From NCBI RefSeq assembly GCF_021168475.1, contig NZ_JAJOZT010000003.1, positions 62,001 to 126,000 on the forward strand: DNA of 64,000 nt. Reading direction: 5' to 3'. The stretch is from Pseudoclavibacter sp. 13-3 (GTDB lineage Bacteria > Actinomycetota > Actinomycetes > Actinomycetales > Microbacteriaceae). The translations under genes and the position numbers were made by a program. The notes under the pieces were generated by a model. It had not been told where the DNA came from. It was given only the letters and a program-made list of their open reading frames with translations, and ran no database searches. Below, in pieces: positions 25,528-33,877 of the stretch (position 1 is the stretch's first letter; each line of letters opens with the position of its first letter).

Positions 25528-25888
25528 CCGGGTGCCGGCCTTTCGCCGAGGTTCGGCACGCTGCCGTCTCCGCTCCATCGCCGGGTCGGCTGCAACGGCA
25601 CATGAAGGGCAGACAACGCCATTGTGAACCTCTTCTGCCGAACGGGACGTGAAGCCGTGTTGCTCGAACCTGCACGGAATAAGAACCCACCATTGTTATA
25701 CGAACGTATTGTTTCGGCGTTCTTCCAAGCATGTTTCCACTGGGAAACACGGCTGTCCGCCGGCCGGGACGCCGCATCCGGGTGACTCGGCGCAGTGACG
25801 ACGCCGAGCCGGTCGCGGGAGCCCTCGCCGCTCTGCGCGGGGTGGTGCGCGGTGCAGCTCGGCCAGACCGACCGCTAGAATCGGCGTC
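25528..25888. other. AT-richer intergenic region upstream of the oxidase with two inverted repeats
   Basis: No gene is supported here. Bases 25600-25760 are clearly less GC-rich than the surroundings. Two operator-like inverted repeats stand out: ATACG-AA-CGTAT (25699-25710) and TGTTTCC-ACTG-GGAAACA (25733-25750). The second resembles sites used by IclR-type regulators; neither regulator is in the window. The right end carries the menB -10 TAGAAT (25876-25881). Confidence 0.5.
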
Positions 25889-26860
25889 GTGAACGACGCG
25901 ACCAACTCGACCCCGGCATCCACCCCAGAACACGCAGCAGAGCATGCGACGGCAGCGGTCTCTGAGACCTTCGACACGACGCAGTGGCGCGCCGTGCCGG
26001 GCTTCGACGGGCTCACCGACGTCACCTACCATCACGACACGAGCGGGCGCATCGCCCGCGTGGCCATCGACCGGCCCGAGGTGCGCAACGCCTTTCGCCC
26101 GCGCACGGTCGACGAGCTCTACCAGGCCCTCGACGACGCCCGGCAGAACCCGCGCATCGGCGTGGTGCTGCTGACCGGCAACGGTCCCAGCCCCCGAGAC
26201 GGCGGGTGGGCGTTCTCATCGGGAGGCGACCAGCGCATCCGCGGCCGCGACGGCTACAAGTACTCCGATGACGAGACGCACGTCGACGCCGCAGACCAGG
26301 CGCGCTCGGGCCGCCTGCACATTCTCGAGGTGCAGCGGCTCATTCGCTTCATGCCGAAGGTCGTGATCGCGGTCGTCGGCGGCTGGGCGGCCGGCGGCGG
26401 TCACTCGCTGCACGTGGTCTGCGACCTCACCATCGCGAGCCGTCAGCACGCCCGCTTCATGCAGACCGACGCCAACGTGGGCTCGTTCGACGCCGGCTAC
26501 GGGTCGGCGCTGCTGGCCCGGCAGGTGGGGCAGAAGAACGCCCGCAGCATCTTCTTCCTGGCCGAGGAGTACGACGCCCAGCGCGCCTACGAGATGGGCG
26601 CCGTGAACACCGTGGTCGACCATGAGCAGATCGAGGTCGAGGCGCTGCGCCAGGCGCGGGTGATCCTCACGAAGTCGCCGACCGCCATCCGCATGCTGAA
26701 GTTCGCGTTCAACGCCGCAGACGACGGCATGGTCGGTCAGCAGATCTTCGCCGGCGAGGCCACCCGGCTGGCCTACGGCACCGACGAGGCGGTCGAGGGC
26801 CGCGACTCGTTCCTGCAGAAGCGCGACCCCGACTGGAGCCCGTTCCCGTGGCAGTTCTGA
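25889..26860 (+). CDS. menB: 1,4-Dihydroxy-2-naphthoyl-CoA synthase
   Basis: A 323-residue crotonase-fold enzyme that cyclises o-succinylbenzoyl-CoA in menaquinone synthesis. Diagnostic MenB segments: FSSGGDQRIRGRDGYKY, VVGGWAAGGGHSLHVVCDLT (oxyanion hole), QTDANVGSFDAGYG and GAVNTVVDH. It is about 30 residues longer than E. coli MenB at the N-terminus (Thr/Ala-rich). The start is GTG; TAGAAT lies seven bases upstream, so a leaderless message is likely. It overlaps menE by 13 bases. Confidence 0.95.
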   Translation: MNDATNSTPASTPEHAAEHATAAVSETFDTTQWRAVPGFDGLTDVTYHHDTSGRIARVAIDRPEVRNAFRPRTVDELYQALDDARQNPRIGVVLLTGNGPSPRDGGWAFSSGGDQRIRGRDGYKYSDDETHVDAADQARSGRLHILEVQRLIRFMPKVVIAVVGGWAAGGGHSLHVVCDLTIASRQHARFMQTDANVGSFDAGYGSALLARQVGQKNARSIFFLAEEYDAQRAYEMGAVNTVVDHEQIEVEALRQARVILTKSPTAIRMLKFAFNAADDGMVGQQIFAGEATRLAYGTDEAVEGRDSFLQKRDPDWSPFPWQF

Positions 26861-28197
26861 CGCCGATCGCTGCGGCGCCGGCGCCGGGCTCGGCGCGGCC
26901 GCTGGTCGTGGTCGACGCCGATCCGATGTCGCTGTTCGCCGCGCTGCCCGACGCGCTGGCCGGTCACGGGCCGGCGCTGCTGCCGGTGAGCGCTGAGACG
27001 GCGGATGCCGAGCGTGCGTTCGTCGAGCAGGCCGGCGGTCTCGAGGGAATGGAGGTCGCGGTCGACTCCGACGTCGCCGTCGTCATTCGCACCTCGGGGT
27101 CGACGGGGCGCCCCAAGCGGGTCGGTCTCTCGGCGCGGGCCCTGGTGTCGAGCGCGCAGGGCACGAATGAGATTCTCGGAGCCGGGCACTGGCTGCTCGC
27201 TCTGCCGGCGCACTACATCGCCGGGCTGCAGGTGCTGGTGCGCTCGTTGGCGGCAGGCACGACTCCGGTCGTCGCGCATCACCTGCGCAGCGATGCCGTC
27301 GACCGGCACTTCGCGCCCGCGGCGTTCGTCGCGGCGACGAACGAGCTGGCGGCGCAGGCCATCGACGGCGCGCAGGCGGGCGCGCCCACAGCATCCCCCG
27401 CTCGTCTGCTCACCGCGCTGGTGCCCGCGCAGCTGCACGTGCTGCTCGAAGACGCCGTCGCGCACCCCGAGACCCTCGCCGCCCTGCGTCGCTACGCGCA
27501 CATCATGATCGGCGGTCAGCGCCCGGCGCCCGGTCTGCTGCAGGCGGCCCGAGACGCCGGCGTCGATGTGGTGACCACGTACGGCAGCTCTGAGACGGCC
27601 GGCGGCTGCGTCTACACGCTCGCCGACGGTTCGCAGCGGCGGGTGGGTGACACTACACTGGCAGTCAGAGACGGCAGCGTGTACGTCTCGGGGTCTGTGC
27701 TCGCCAGCGGCTACGTCGCAGATCCTGAGCGCACTGCACAGACGTTCGTCGAGCACGGCGGCAGCCGGTGGCTGACCACCGGTGACCTCGGCGACCTGAC
27801 CAAGGGAGTGTTGACCGTGACCGGACGCGACGATCAGACCATCATCACGGGTGGAGTCAAACTCGACCTCAACGAGGTGCACGACGTGCTGCACAGCCTG
27901 CCGGGTCTGGTCGAGGCCGTGGCCGTTCCCTTCGACGACGAGAAGTGGGGCACCCGCTTCGCCGTCTACGCCGACGGGCGCAATCGAGTCAAGCGCATGA
28001 CGCGTGAAGAGCTCAACAGCGTGCTGCGCGAGCGCCTCGGGCGTCACGCCGGCGCGGCCGCCATCACGTACTTTCCCTTCGGCCTGCCGCGGCTCTCCAG
28101 CGGCAAGGTCGATCTGCACTCGCTGCACGACACTGCCGAGGCGCTGGCGGGCTCGGCGCTCGCTGCGCAGCGTCCCGCACCCAAAGACTCCATCTGA
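26848..28197 (+). CDS. menE: o-Succinylbenzoate--CoA ligase
   Basis: A 449-residue adenylate-forming enzyme that activates o-succinylbenzoate with ATP and CoA, the step before MenB. The P-loop RTSGSTGRPKRVGLS lies near residues 81-95, then TTYGSSETAGG, the TGDLG motif, and the hinge/C-domain GRDDQTIITGGVKLD with the catalytic Lys near the end (LPRLSSGKVD). It is shorter than typical acyl-CoA ligases in the first 60 residues, as in other actinobacterial MenE. The GTG start lies inside menB, so the two are translationally coupled. An 18-bp perfect palindrome follows three bases after its stop. Confidence 0.92.
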   Translation: MAVLTPIAAAPAPGSARPLVVVDADPMSLFAALPDALAGHGPALLPVSAETADAERAFVEQAGGLEGMEVAVDSDVAVVIRTSGSTGRPKRVGLSARALVSSAQGTNEILGAGHWLLALPAHYIAGLQVLVRSLAAGTTPVVAHHLRSDAVDRHFAPAAFVAATNELAAQAIDGAQAGAPTASPARLLTALVPAQLHVLLEDAVAHPETLAALRRYAHIMIGGQRPAPGLLQAARDAGVDVVTTYGSSETAGGCVYTLADGSQRRVGDTTLAVRDGSVYVSGSVLASGYVADPERTAQTFVEHGGSRWLTTGDLGDLTKGVLTVTGRDDQTIITGGVKLDLNEVHDVLHSLPGLVEAVAVPFDDEKWGTRFAVYADGRNRVKRMTREELNSVLRERLGRHAGAAAITYFPFGLPRLSSGKVDLHSLHDTAEALAGSALAAQRPAPKDSI

Positions 28198-28199
28198 CC

Positions 28200-28217
28200 G
28201 AGACGACCGGTCGTCTC
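28200..28217. repeat. 18-bp perfect palindrome between menE and menA
   Basis: GAGACGACCGGTCGTCTC is its own reverse complement. It has no loop, so as RNA it would form a shorter hairpin; as DNA it is a good dimeric binding site. It lies 39 bases before the menA start. Confidence 0.7.
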
Positions 28218-28255
28218 ACGACTGTGACGACCTGACAAGAAAGATCCCCCGCTGC

Positions 28256-29164
28256 ATGAACTTTCAGGATCCCTCTGGTTCCCTGACCCGCCGAGCCACC
28301 TTCGGCGACTGGCTCGAAGGCGCACGTCTGCGCACCCTGCCTCTGGCGATCGCCCCGGTCGTCGCGGGCTCCGGCGTGGCCGGTCACGACGGCCGCTTCA
28401 ATCTGCTCTTCGCGGTGCTGGCACTCGCGGTGGCGCTGCTGCTGCAGATCGGGGTGAACTACGCCAACGACTACTCCGACGGCATCCGCGGCACCGATGA
28501 GCAGCGCGTCGGCCCTGCCCGTCTCACCGGCGGCAAGCTGGCGAAGCCCCCGGTGGTCAAGGCTGTGGCCTTCGTCTGCTTCGGGCTGGCGGCCGTGCTC
28601 GGCCTGTGGCTGTCGTTCGCCTCGGGCTTCTGGTGGTTTCCGATCATCGGCCTCGTGGCCATCGTCGCGGCCTGGTTCTACACCGGGGGCTCGCACCCCT
28701 ATGGCTACGCAGGGCTCGGCGAGGTCGCCGTCTTCGTCTTCTTCGGGCTGGTCGCCACGATGGGCACCGAGGTAGTGCAGACCGGCGCACCCAGCTGGGT
28801 CGGCTTCTGGGCCGCTGTGGCCATGGGGCTGTTCTCGTGCGCGGTGCTGATGATCAACAACATCCGTGACATCGAGACCGACCGCGTGGCCGGCAAACGC
28901 ACGCTCGCGGCGCGTCTCGGGCGTCGCAACGCGAACATCGCGTACCTGCTGATGTGCGGGCTGCCCTTCGTCATCGCGGCGTTCGCCCTGCATCCGGATG
29001 CGTCACTCGGCTGGATCTCGCTGGTCGCGGTCGTGCCGGTCGCCTTCGCCGTGGTGCGCGGGCTGCACCCGCGATCGCCGCGAGACCAGATCGCCGCGCT
29101 CAAATTCACCAGCCTCGGGGCGCTGGCCTTCGCGGTGCTGCTCGCCGTCGGCCTGCAGCTCTGA
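28256..29164 (+). CDS. menA: 1,4-Dihydroxy-2-naphthoate polyprenyltransferase
   Basis: A 302-residue membrane prenyltransferase of the UbiA superfamily that attaches the polyprenyl chain to dihydroxynaphthoate. The first Asp-rich motif NYANDYSDGIRGTD (Mg-diphosphate binding) and the second NNIRDIETDRVAGKRTLA are both intact; about nine membrane segments. The ATG is preceded by a GAAAGA-type weak ribosome site. It follows menE by 58 bases in the same direction. The prenyl donor is probably made by the polyprenyl synthase encoded 6 kb downstream. Confidence 0.94.
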   Translation: MNFQDPSGSLTRRATFGDWLEGARLRTLPLAIAPVVAGSGVAGHDGRFNLLFAVLALAVALLLQIGVNYANDYSDGIRGTDEQRVGPARLTGGKLAKPPVVKAVAFVCFGLAAVLGLWLSFASGFWWFPIIGLVAIVAAWFYTGGSHPYGYAGLGEVAVFVFFGLVATMGTEVVQTGAPSWVGFWAAVAMGLFSCAVLMINNIRDIETDRVAGKRTLAARLGRRNANIAYLLMCGLPFVIAAFALHPDASLGWISLVAVVPVAFAVVRGLHPRSPRDQIAALKFTSLGALAFAVLLAVGLQL

Positions 29165-29175
29165 CGCGCTGACGC

Positions 29176-29523
29176 TCAGGCGTCGGGCTTCGCCGCGTCG
29201 TCTGACTTCGCCGCGTCGCCCGCAGTGCCGTCCGCCTGCCGCTCGGCCTCGTCGAGCTCGGCGTCTTCGATGTCGTCGGCGACTCGGCCGAGACGCCGCT
29301 TCGCCCGCACCTCTTCGGGGTGCGCCCTGCGGCGGGCGAGCTCGTCGCCGAAGGCCTGGCGCTGCCTGCCGAGCGCGAGGTACGAGACCAACAGCCCGAC
29401 GACGACGGCGATCAGCGCGGCGACGAACGGGTTGAACCCCAGAAGCAGCAGAACGATGAGCGCGACGAGCACGACGCCGACGCGCAGCAGAGTGTAGACG
29501 AGCCAGGCGGGAAGCTTTTTCAC
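29176..29523 (-). CDS. DUF4229 domain small membrane protein
   Basis: 115 residues. Two hydrophobic segments near the N-terminus (LLRVGVVLVALIVLLLL and FVAALIAVVVGLLVSYLAL) are followed by a charged cytoplasmic tail with an Arg-rich stretch (RRRAHPEEVRAKRRLGR) and an acidic Ala/Asp/Lys-rich end. This matches the actinobacterial DUF4229 family, found next to menaquinone genes but of unknown function. GTG start: TAGACT (29531-29536) lies seven bases upstream, so leaderless. It is convergent with menA and divergent from the PLDc_N-like gene. Confidence 0.78.
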   Translation of the reverse strand: MKKLPAWLVYTLLRVGVVLVALIVLLLLGFNPFVAALIAVVVGLLVSYLALGRQRQAFGDELARRRAHPEEVRAKRRLGRVADDIEDAELDEAERQADGTAGDAAKSDDAAKPDA

Positions 29524-29635
29524 GCCCCCGAGTCTAGAGGCTCCGCTCATGACGAGCCTGTGCGCGCACACTGCGAGGCGCGCGGTCAGATCGTCGCCCA
29601 GCTCGCTGACAGTGGTCTCGCGTACGATAGAGCGC

Positions 29636-30073
29636 ATGGTACGCATCGGAATCGTCGTCGCTCTCATGGCTCTCGCCGCCATGGTGGTGGCGTTCATCGA
29701 TGCCGCTCTGACACCCCGCGGCACCACCGGCGTGATGCCGAAATGGGTGTGGCTGATCGTGATCGTGCTGCTGCCGATCGTCGGCGCGGTGCTCTGGTGG
29801 TACGCGGGTCGTCCGCGCACCACCGTGACCGCTGACGGCTCGGCGGCTTCCGCGCAGCCGGGGCAGCCGATCGGCGGCGTTGGGTCGCGGCCCGACGTCG
29901 GCGGCGTGCGCCCGAGCATCGAGCTGCCCGACGACAGTGCGATGCACGGCATGACGGCCGACGAACGCATCACCTGGCTCGAGCAGCAGCTGGCCGATCT
30001 CGAAGACGAGAACGATCGGCCCAGTGACGAGGGGCCGAGTGGCGAGGGCAAGACCGCGAAAGACGATCAGTGA
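29636..30073 (+). CDS. PLDc_N domain small membrane protein
   Basis: 145 residues with two membrane segments separated by a short loop (IDAALTPRGTTGVMPKWVW), then LLPIVGAVLWWYAGRPR, the pattern of the phospholipase D/cardiolipin synthase N-terminal membrane domain without a catalytic domain. The C-terminal 80 residues are hydrophilic with a short acidic helix (ERITWLEQQLADLEDEND) suited to protein contact. TACGAT (29623-29628) is seven bases before the ATG (leaderless). It overlaps menD by four bases, so it is made together with MenD; a link to quinone or membrane assembly is inferred from this coupling only. Confidence 0.75.
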   Translation: MVRIGIVVALMALAAMVVAFIDAALTPRGTTGVMPKWVWLIVIVLLPIVGAVLWWYAGRPRTTVTADGSAASAQPGQPIGGVGSRPDVGGVRPSIELPDDSAMHGMTADERITWLEQQLADLEDENDRPSDEGPSGEGKTAKDDQ

Positions 30074-31725
30074 CCGCCGCCGTGGCGGCATCCAGCGAAT
30101 TCGCAATGGCCCTGCTGCTGGCGTTCGTCGAGCGCGGCGTCGAGCACGTCGTCGTGAGCCCGGGGTCGCGGTCGCAGGCGCTCGCGCTCGCCGCCGCCGA
30201 GCTCGAGACCGCCGGTTCGATCAGTCTGCATGTGCGCATCGACGAACGTGATGCGGCGTTTCTGGCGCTTGGCATCGGCATGGCCACACGCCGCCCGGCC
30301 ATCGTGATCACGACCTCGGGCAGCGCGGTCGGCAATCTGGTGCCGGCTGCGATGGAGGCCGCGCGGGCGCAGGTGCCGATGCTGCTGCTCACCGCCGACC
30401 GGCCGGCCGAGCTGCGCGGCACCGGGGCCAATCAGACCACCAGACAGGCGCACATCCTCGGCGACCTCGCGACGCTCGATCACGACCTGGCAGAGACCGA
30501 CTACGCACCTGATCCCGTGGGGCTCGCGGTGCGGCTCGCGACAGAAGTGCTGCCCGACCCCGAGCTCAACCGTCCCGGCGTCGACGCCGAACACGTGTCG
30601 CTCAGCGGGCCCATGCAGCTGAACGTGCAGTTCGACGAGCCGCTCTCGGGGCGGCACACCGAGACGAGCGCACTGCAGGCGCTGGTGCGCAGGCGCATCG
30701 ATGCCGAGCGACCACGGCATCCGCTGCTGAACGCGACGCGCAGAGAGACGGTGAGCGTGCCCGCCAGCGACGCCGTGCTGGTGGCCGGGCTGGGCGCCGA
30801 CCTCGATCTCGTGCGCGCCGCGCATGCGGCAGGGGCACCGGTCATCGCCGAGATCACGTCTGGCGCACGGCAGTGGCACAGCGTCGACGAGTACCGAGAC
30901 TGGCTCGAACAGGGAGCCGACGGCGCGCGCACGATGGTGGTCACGGGGCTGCCGTCGCTCTCGCGGCAGGTGTGGCACTTCGCCGAACGCGACGACGTGC
31001 AGGTGATCGCGGTGGCTCCGGCCGGGCGTGAGCACTTCTCGCCCGGGCACCGGGCGCGTCGCGTCGATCTGCTGCGATTCGATGCGGCTGCGCAGGGCGG
31101 CGATCGGCCGGCCGGTGTCGCAGCAGATGTCATCGAGGCACCCGCCGTCGCCGGTGTCGCAGCGCCGATCTGCGCGAGTCTCACCCGCGAGGCGGTGGTC
31201 GACGCGGTCTGGCGGCACAGTCGCCGCGGCGCCTCGGGCGCTGATGCGATCTATCTCGCCTCGTCGCACATGGTGCGCGTGGCCGACGAACGCGTGGGTG
31301 CAAGCGACGTTCCCGTGTTCGGGCATCGCGGGCTCGCCGGCATCGACGGCACCGTCTCTGCCGCCTCAGGGGTCGCCGACGCACGACGCACGGCTGGCAC
31401 CGGCGGCCTCACCCGCCTGATCATCGGCGATCTCGCCTTCGCGCACGACGTCGGCGGCCTGCTGCGCCCGGAGTGCGAGACGGCACCGCCGCTGCAGATC
31501 ATCGTGGTCAACGATCACGGCGGCAGCATCTTCGCCGGCCTCGAGGTCGCGACCGCCGACCCGGCGCTCTACGAACGGGTCGTGCGCACGCCGCAGCCCC
31601 TGCGCGTGCGCGAGACCGCAGCGGCCTACGGGTGGGGTTACCGCCAGGCACGCGACGCCGCCGAGCTCGACCGCCTGGTCGCCGCCGGCGAGCCGGGCAT
31701 CGTCGAGGTCGTGATCGCCGCATGA
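30070..31725 (+). CDS. menD: SEPHCHC synthase (2-succinyl-5-enolpyruvyl-6-hydroxy-3-cyclohexene-1-carboxylate synthase)
   Basis: A 551-residue thiamine diphosphate enzyme that joins isochorismate and the succinic semialdehyde unit from 2-oxoglutarate. The N-terminal PYR domain has VVSPGSRSQALALAA and the ThDP-activating Glu in RIDERDAAFLALG. Next are VITTSGSAVGNLVPA and LLLTADRPAELRGTGANQT. The C-terminal PP domain carries GDLAFAHDVGGLL and IVVNDHGGSIFAGLE, the ThDP diphosphate and metal site. GTG start inside the preceding gene (four-base overlap), and a four-base overlap with the downstream cytidylyltransferase. Confidence 0.94.
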   Translation: MTAAVAASSEFAMALLLAFVERGVEHVVVSPGSRSQALALAAAELETAGSISLHVRIDERDAAFLALGIGMATRRPAIVITTSGSAVGNLVPAAMEAARAQVPMLLLTADRPAELRGTGANQTTRQAHILGDLATLDHDLAETDYAPDPVGLAVRLATEVLPDPELNRPGVDAEHVSLSGPMQLNVQFDEPLSGRHTETSALQALVRRRIDAERPRHPLLNATRRETVSVPASDAVLVAGLGADLDLVRAAHAAGAPVIAEITSGARQWHSVDEYRDWLEQGADGARTMVVTGLPSLSRQVWHFAERDDVQVIAVAPAGREHFSPGHRARRVDLLRFDAAAQGGDRPAGVAADVIEAPAVAGVAAPICASLTREAVVDAVWRHSRRGASGADAIYLASSHMVRVADERVGASDVPVFGHRGLAGIDGTVSAASGVADARRTAGTGGLTRLIIGDLAFAHDVGGLLRPECETAPPLQIIVVNDHGGSIFAGLEVATADPALYERVVRTPQPLRVRETAAAYGWGYRQARDAAELDRLVAAGEPGIVEVVIAA

Positions 31726-32489
31726 CCGCGGCCCCCGAACCCGATGTGGTGCGCGTCGGGGTGCTGCTCGCCGGGGGAGTGGGCGCTCGCGTGGGTGCCG
31801 GCCTGCCCAAGCAGCTGGCCGAGGTCGCCGGTCGGCCGCTCATCGAGCACACCATCGAGGCGTTCGAGCGCAGCGGGCTGTTCGACGAGCTGCTCGTCGT
31901 GATGCACCCCGATCATGTGGATGCGGTGCGCGCGCTGGTCGGCGACGACGGGTCGGGCGGTCGCCGGCATCCGCTGGTGCAGGCGGTGATCCCGGGCGGC
32001 GCCGAGCGCAGCGACTCCTCACGTCTCGCGGCCGAGCATCTGGCCGGCCGGCTGCCCGAGAGCACTCGCGTCTTTCTGCACGACGCCGCACGCCCCTTCG
32101 TGAGCCCCGACGTGCTCAGACGGGTCGATGCCGGCCTCGATCGGGCGCATGCCGTGGTCACCGCGGTGCCGAGCGCCGACACTGTGATCGAGGTGCGCGA
32201 CGAGACGATCGGCGGGCGCCCTTCAGAGGTGCTGGCGGTGACGCCGGTGCGGTCGCGCATGCGCCTGGTGCAGACTCCGCAGGCGTTTCGTCTCGGGGTG
32301 ATCGTCGATGCGCATCGACGTGTGCGGCATGATCCGGCGTTCGCCCCCACCGACGACGGCTCGGTGGTGCGGCACGGCCGGCCTGACGTCGCGGTGCTGG
32401 TCGTCGCCGGCGATGCGGCGAACGGCAAGATCACCACGGCGGCCGACCTGGCCGAGGCGCGTCGCCGTCTCGCCGCTCAAAAGGCCTGA
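31722..32489 (+). CDS. IspD/TarI family cytidylyltransferase
   Basis: A 255-residue nucleotidyltransferase. The CTP-binding N-terminus reads LLAGGVGARVGAGLPKQL, followed by GGAERSDSSRLA, LHDAARPFVSPD, the substrate region AVTPVRSRMRLVQTPQAF and a C-terminal TDDGSVV...NGKITTAADL. HDAARPF and the TDD/KIT end fit IspD (2-C-methyl-D-erythritol 4-phosphate cytidylyltransferase of the isoprenoid pathway), whereas the GGVGAR start and the SDSS segment resemble TarI-type ribitol-5-phosphate enzymes. No ispF follows. Its coupling to menD and closeness to a prenyl synthase favour an isoprenoid role, but this is not decisive. Confidence 0.75.
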   Translation: MTAAPEPDVVRVGVLLAGGVGARVGAGLPKQLAEVAGRPLIEHTIEAFERSGLFDELLVVMHPDHVDAVRALVGDDGSGGRRHPLVQAVIPGGAERSDSSRLAAEHLAGRLPESTRVFLHDAARPFVSPDVLRRVDAGLDRAHAVVTAVPSADTVIEVRDETIGGRPSEVLAVTPVRSRMRLVQTPQAFRLGVIVDAHRRVRHDPAFAPTDDGSVVRHGRPDVAVLVVAGDAANGKITTAADLAEARRRLAAQKA

Positions 32490-32495
32490 ACCCGC

Positions 32496-33785
32496 TCAGC
32501 CCGCGAGGGCCTGCCGAATCGGCTGCAGCTTGGCGCTGGTCTCGTCGAACTCCTGTTCAGGCACCGACCCGGCCACGATGCCGCCGCCCGCCCAGGCCGT
32601 GATCGTCGAGCCGATGCGCTGTGCCGAGCGCAGCCCGATGGCCCATTCGCCGTCGCCGCTCGCATCGATCCAGCCGACCGGGCCGGCATAGCGTCCTCGG
32701 TTCGCGCCCTCGATCGAGCCGATCGCCTGCAGCGAGGTCTCACGTGGAACGCCGGCCACCGCAGCCGTCGGATGCACCGCGGCCACCAGGGCCAGCACGT
32801 CTGCGCCGTCGGCGAGCTCGGCGTCGACGTCGGTTGCCAGATGCAGCACGTTGGGCAGCTCCAAGATGCCGGGGCCGTCGGTCTGAAGGCCGCGCACGTG
32901 CGGCGCCAGGGCGTCGAGCAGGCTCTGCGCGGCGAGCGCGTGCTCGTGCTGATCCTTGGCAGAGGTCAGCAGGTCGTGGCCGAGGTCGTCGACGGCGGAG
33001 CCCGCGCCACGCGGCCGAGTGCCGGCGAGCACGCGAGCGTGCACCTGCCCGTGGTGGGCTTCGACGAGCGTCTCGGGGCTGGCGCCGAAGAACCCGTCGA
33101 CGCAGAAGTTCCAGCACGAGGGATAGACGCTCTCGAGTCGCTGCAGCACGGTCGACAGGTCGAATCCCGCCGGCAGGCTCGCCTGCTCTGACCGAGCGAC
33201 GACCACCTTCTGCAGCGTGCCGCGGTCGATCAGATCGAGCGCCCGCCGAACCGCGGCGACGTGCTGCTCGCGTGCGTCGGCGTCGGCGTGGAGCGTCGCG
33301 ACCGAGTCGGCGGCGAGGGCCGTGGCGCGGCGTGCACGTCGGCCGGCGGATGCGGCCAGCAGCTGGTCGACCTCGGCTCTGATGCGATCGGGGTCGAGCT
33401 GGTCGTCGACGGACGACCCGGCACTTGAGTCGACCACCCGGGTGGCCCACGTGCACCCGCCTCGCCGGGTGATCAGCAGACTCGGCACCACCAGCACGCT
33501 GGGCACGGCCGCAGAGTCGTCGAAGGCGAGCGCTCCGAAGGCGACCAGGCCGGTTCCGGGCTCCGCTGCGGCGCCCAGCTGGCGGGCCGAGTCGGCCACC
33601 GACATCCAGACGCGACGGGCCTGATCGAAGCGATCCGGGCCCGAGAACGTGAGGGTCAGCGCGCGGCCGACGCCCAGCATCCCCTCGCCGTCTCGCCACC
33701 AGAGCAGCGGGTCTGCGGAGTCGAGCAGAGGGAAGGGAGTGCCGAATGCGTGCACCTGGACCGTGCGGGTGGTGAGTTGAAGCAC
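32496..33785 (-). CDS. menF: Isochorismate synthase
   Basis: A 429-residue chorismate-binding enzyme that converts chorismate to isochorismate, the entry to menaquinone synthesis. The conserved C-terminal half has LQKVVVARSE, GASPETLVE, ARVLAGTRPRG, VHPTAAVAGVP and GRYAGPVGWIDASGDGEW. The GTG at 33785 was chosen because TAGGAT (33793-33798) is seven bases upstream; a TTG two codons earlier would touch the -10. An entC-type siderophore role is an alternative, but the location among men genes supports menaquinone. It ends six bases from the convergent cytidylyltransferase. Confidence 0.9.
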   Translation of the reverse strand: MLQLTTRTVQVHAFGTPFPLLDSADPLLWWRDGEGMLGVGRALTLTFSGPDRFDQARRVWMSVADSARQLGAAAEPGTGLVAFGALAFDDSAAVPSVLVVPSLLITRRGGCTWATRVVDSSAGSSVDDQLDPDRIRAEVDQLLAASAGRRARRATALAADSVATLHADADAREQHVAAVRRALDLIDRGTLQKVVVARSEQASLPAGFDLSTVLQRLESVYPSCWNFCVDGFFGASPETLVEAHHGQVHARVLAGTRPRGAGSAVDDLGHDLLTSAKDQHEHALAAQSLLDALAPHVRGLQTDGPGILELPNVLHLATDVDAELADGADVLALVAAVHPTAAVAGVPRETSLQAIGSIEGANRGRYAGPVGWIDASGDGEWAIGLRSAQRIGSTITAWAGGGIVAGSVPEQEFDETSAKLQPIRQALAG

Positions 33786-33877
33786 GTGCAAGATCCTAGC
33801 CCGGGACCGTCCGCTGTTGGCGATCTGGCGAGTCGCCGTCGTGCCCTGCTCGGTGAAAGTCAGTACACTGGGGCGTT

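Noticed and set aside
33786-33791. TTG start for menF
   Set aside because: It would lie one base after the -10 TAGGAT; the GTG two codons later has the seven-base spacing seen for other genes here.
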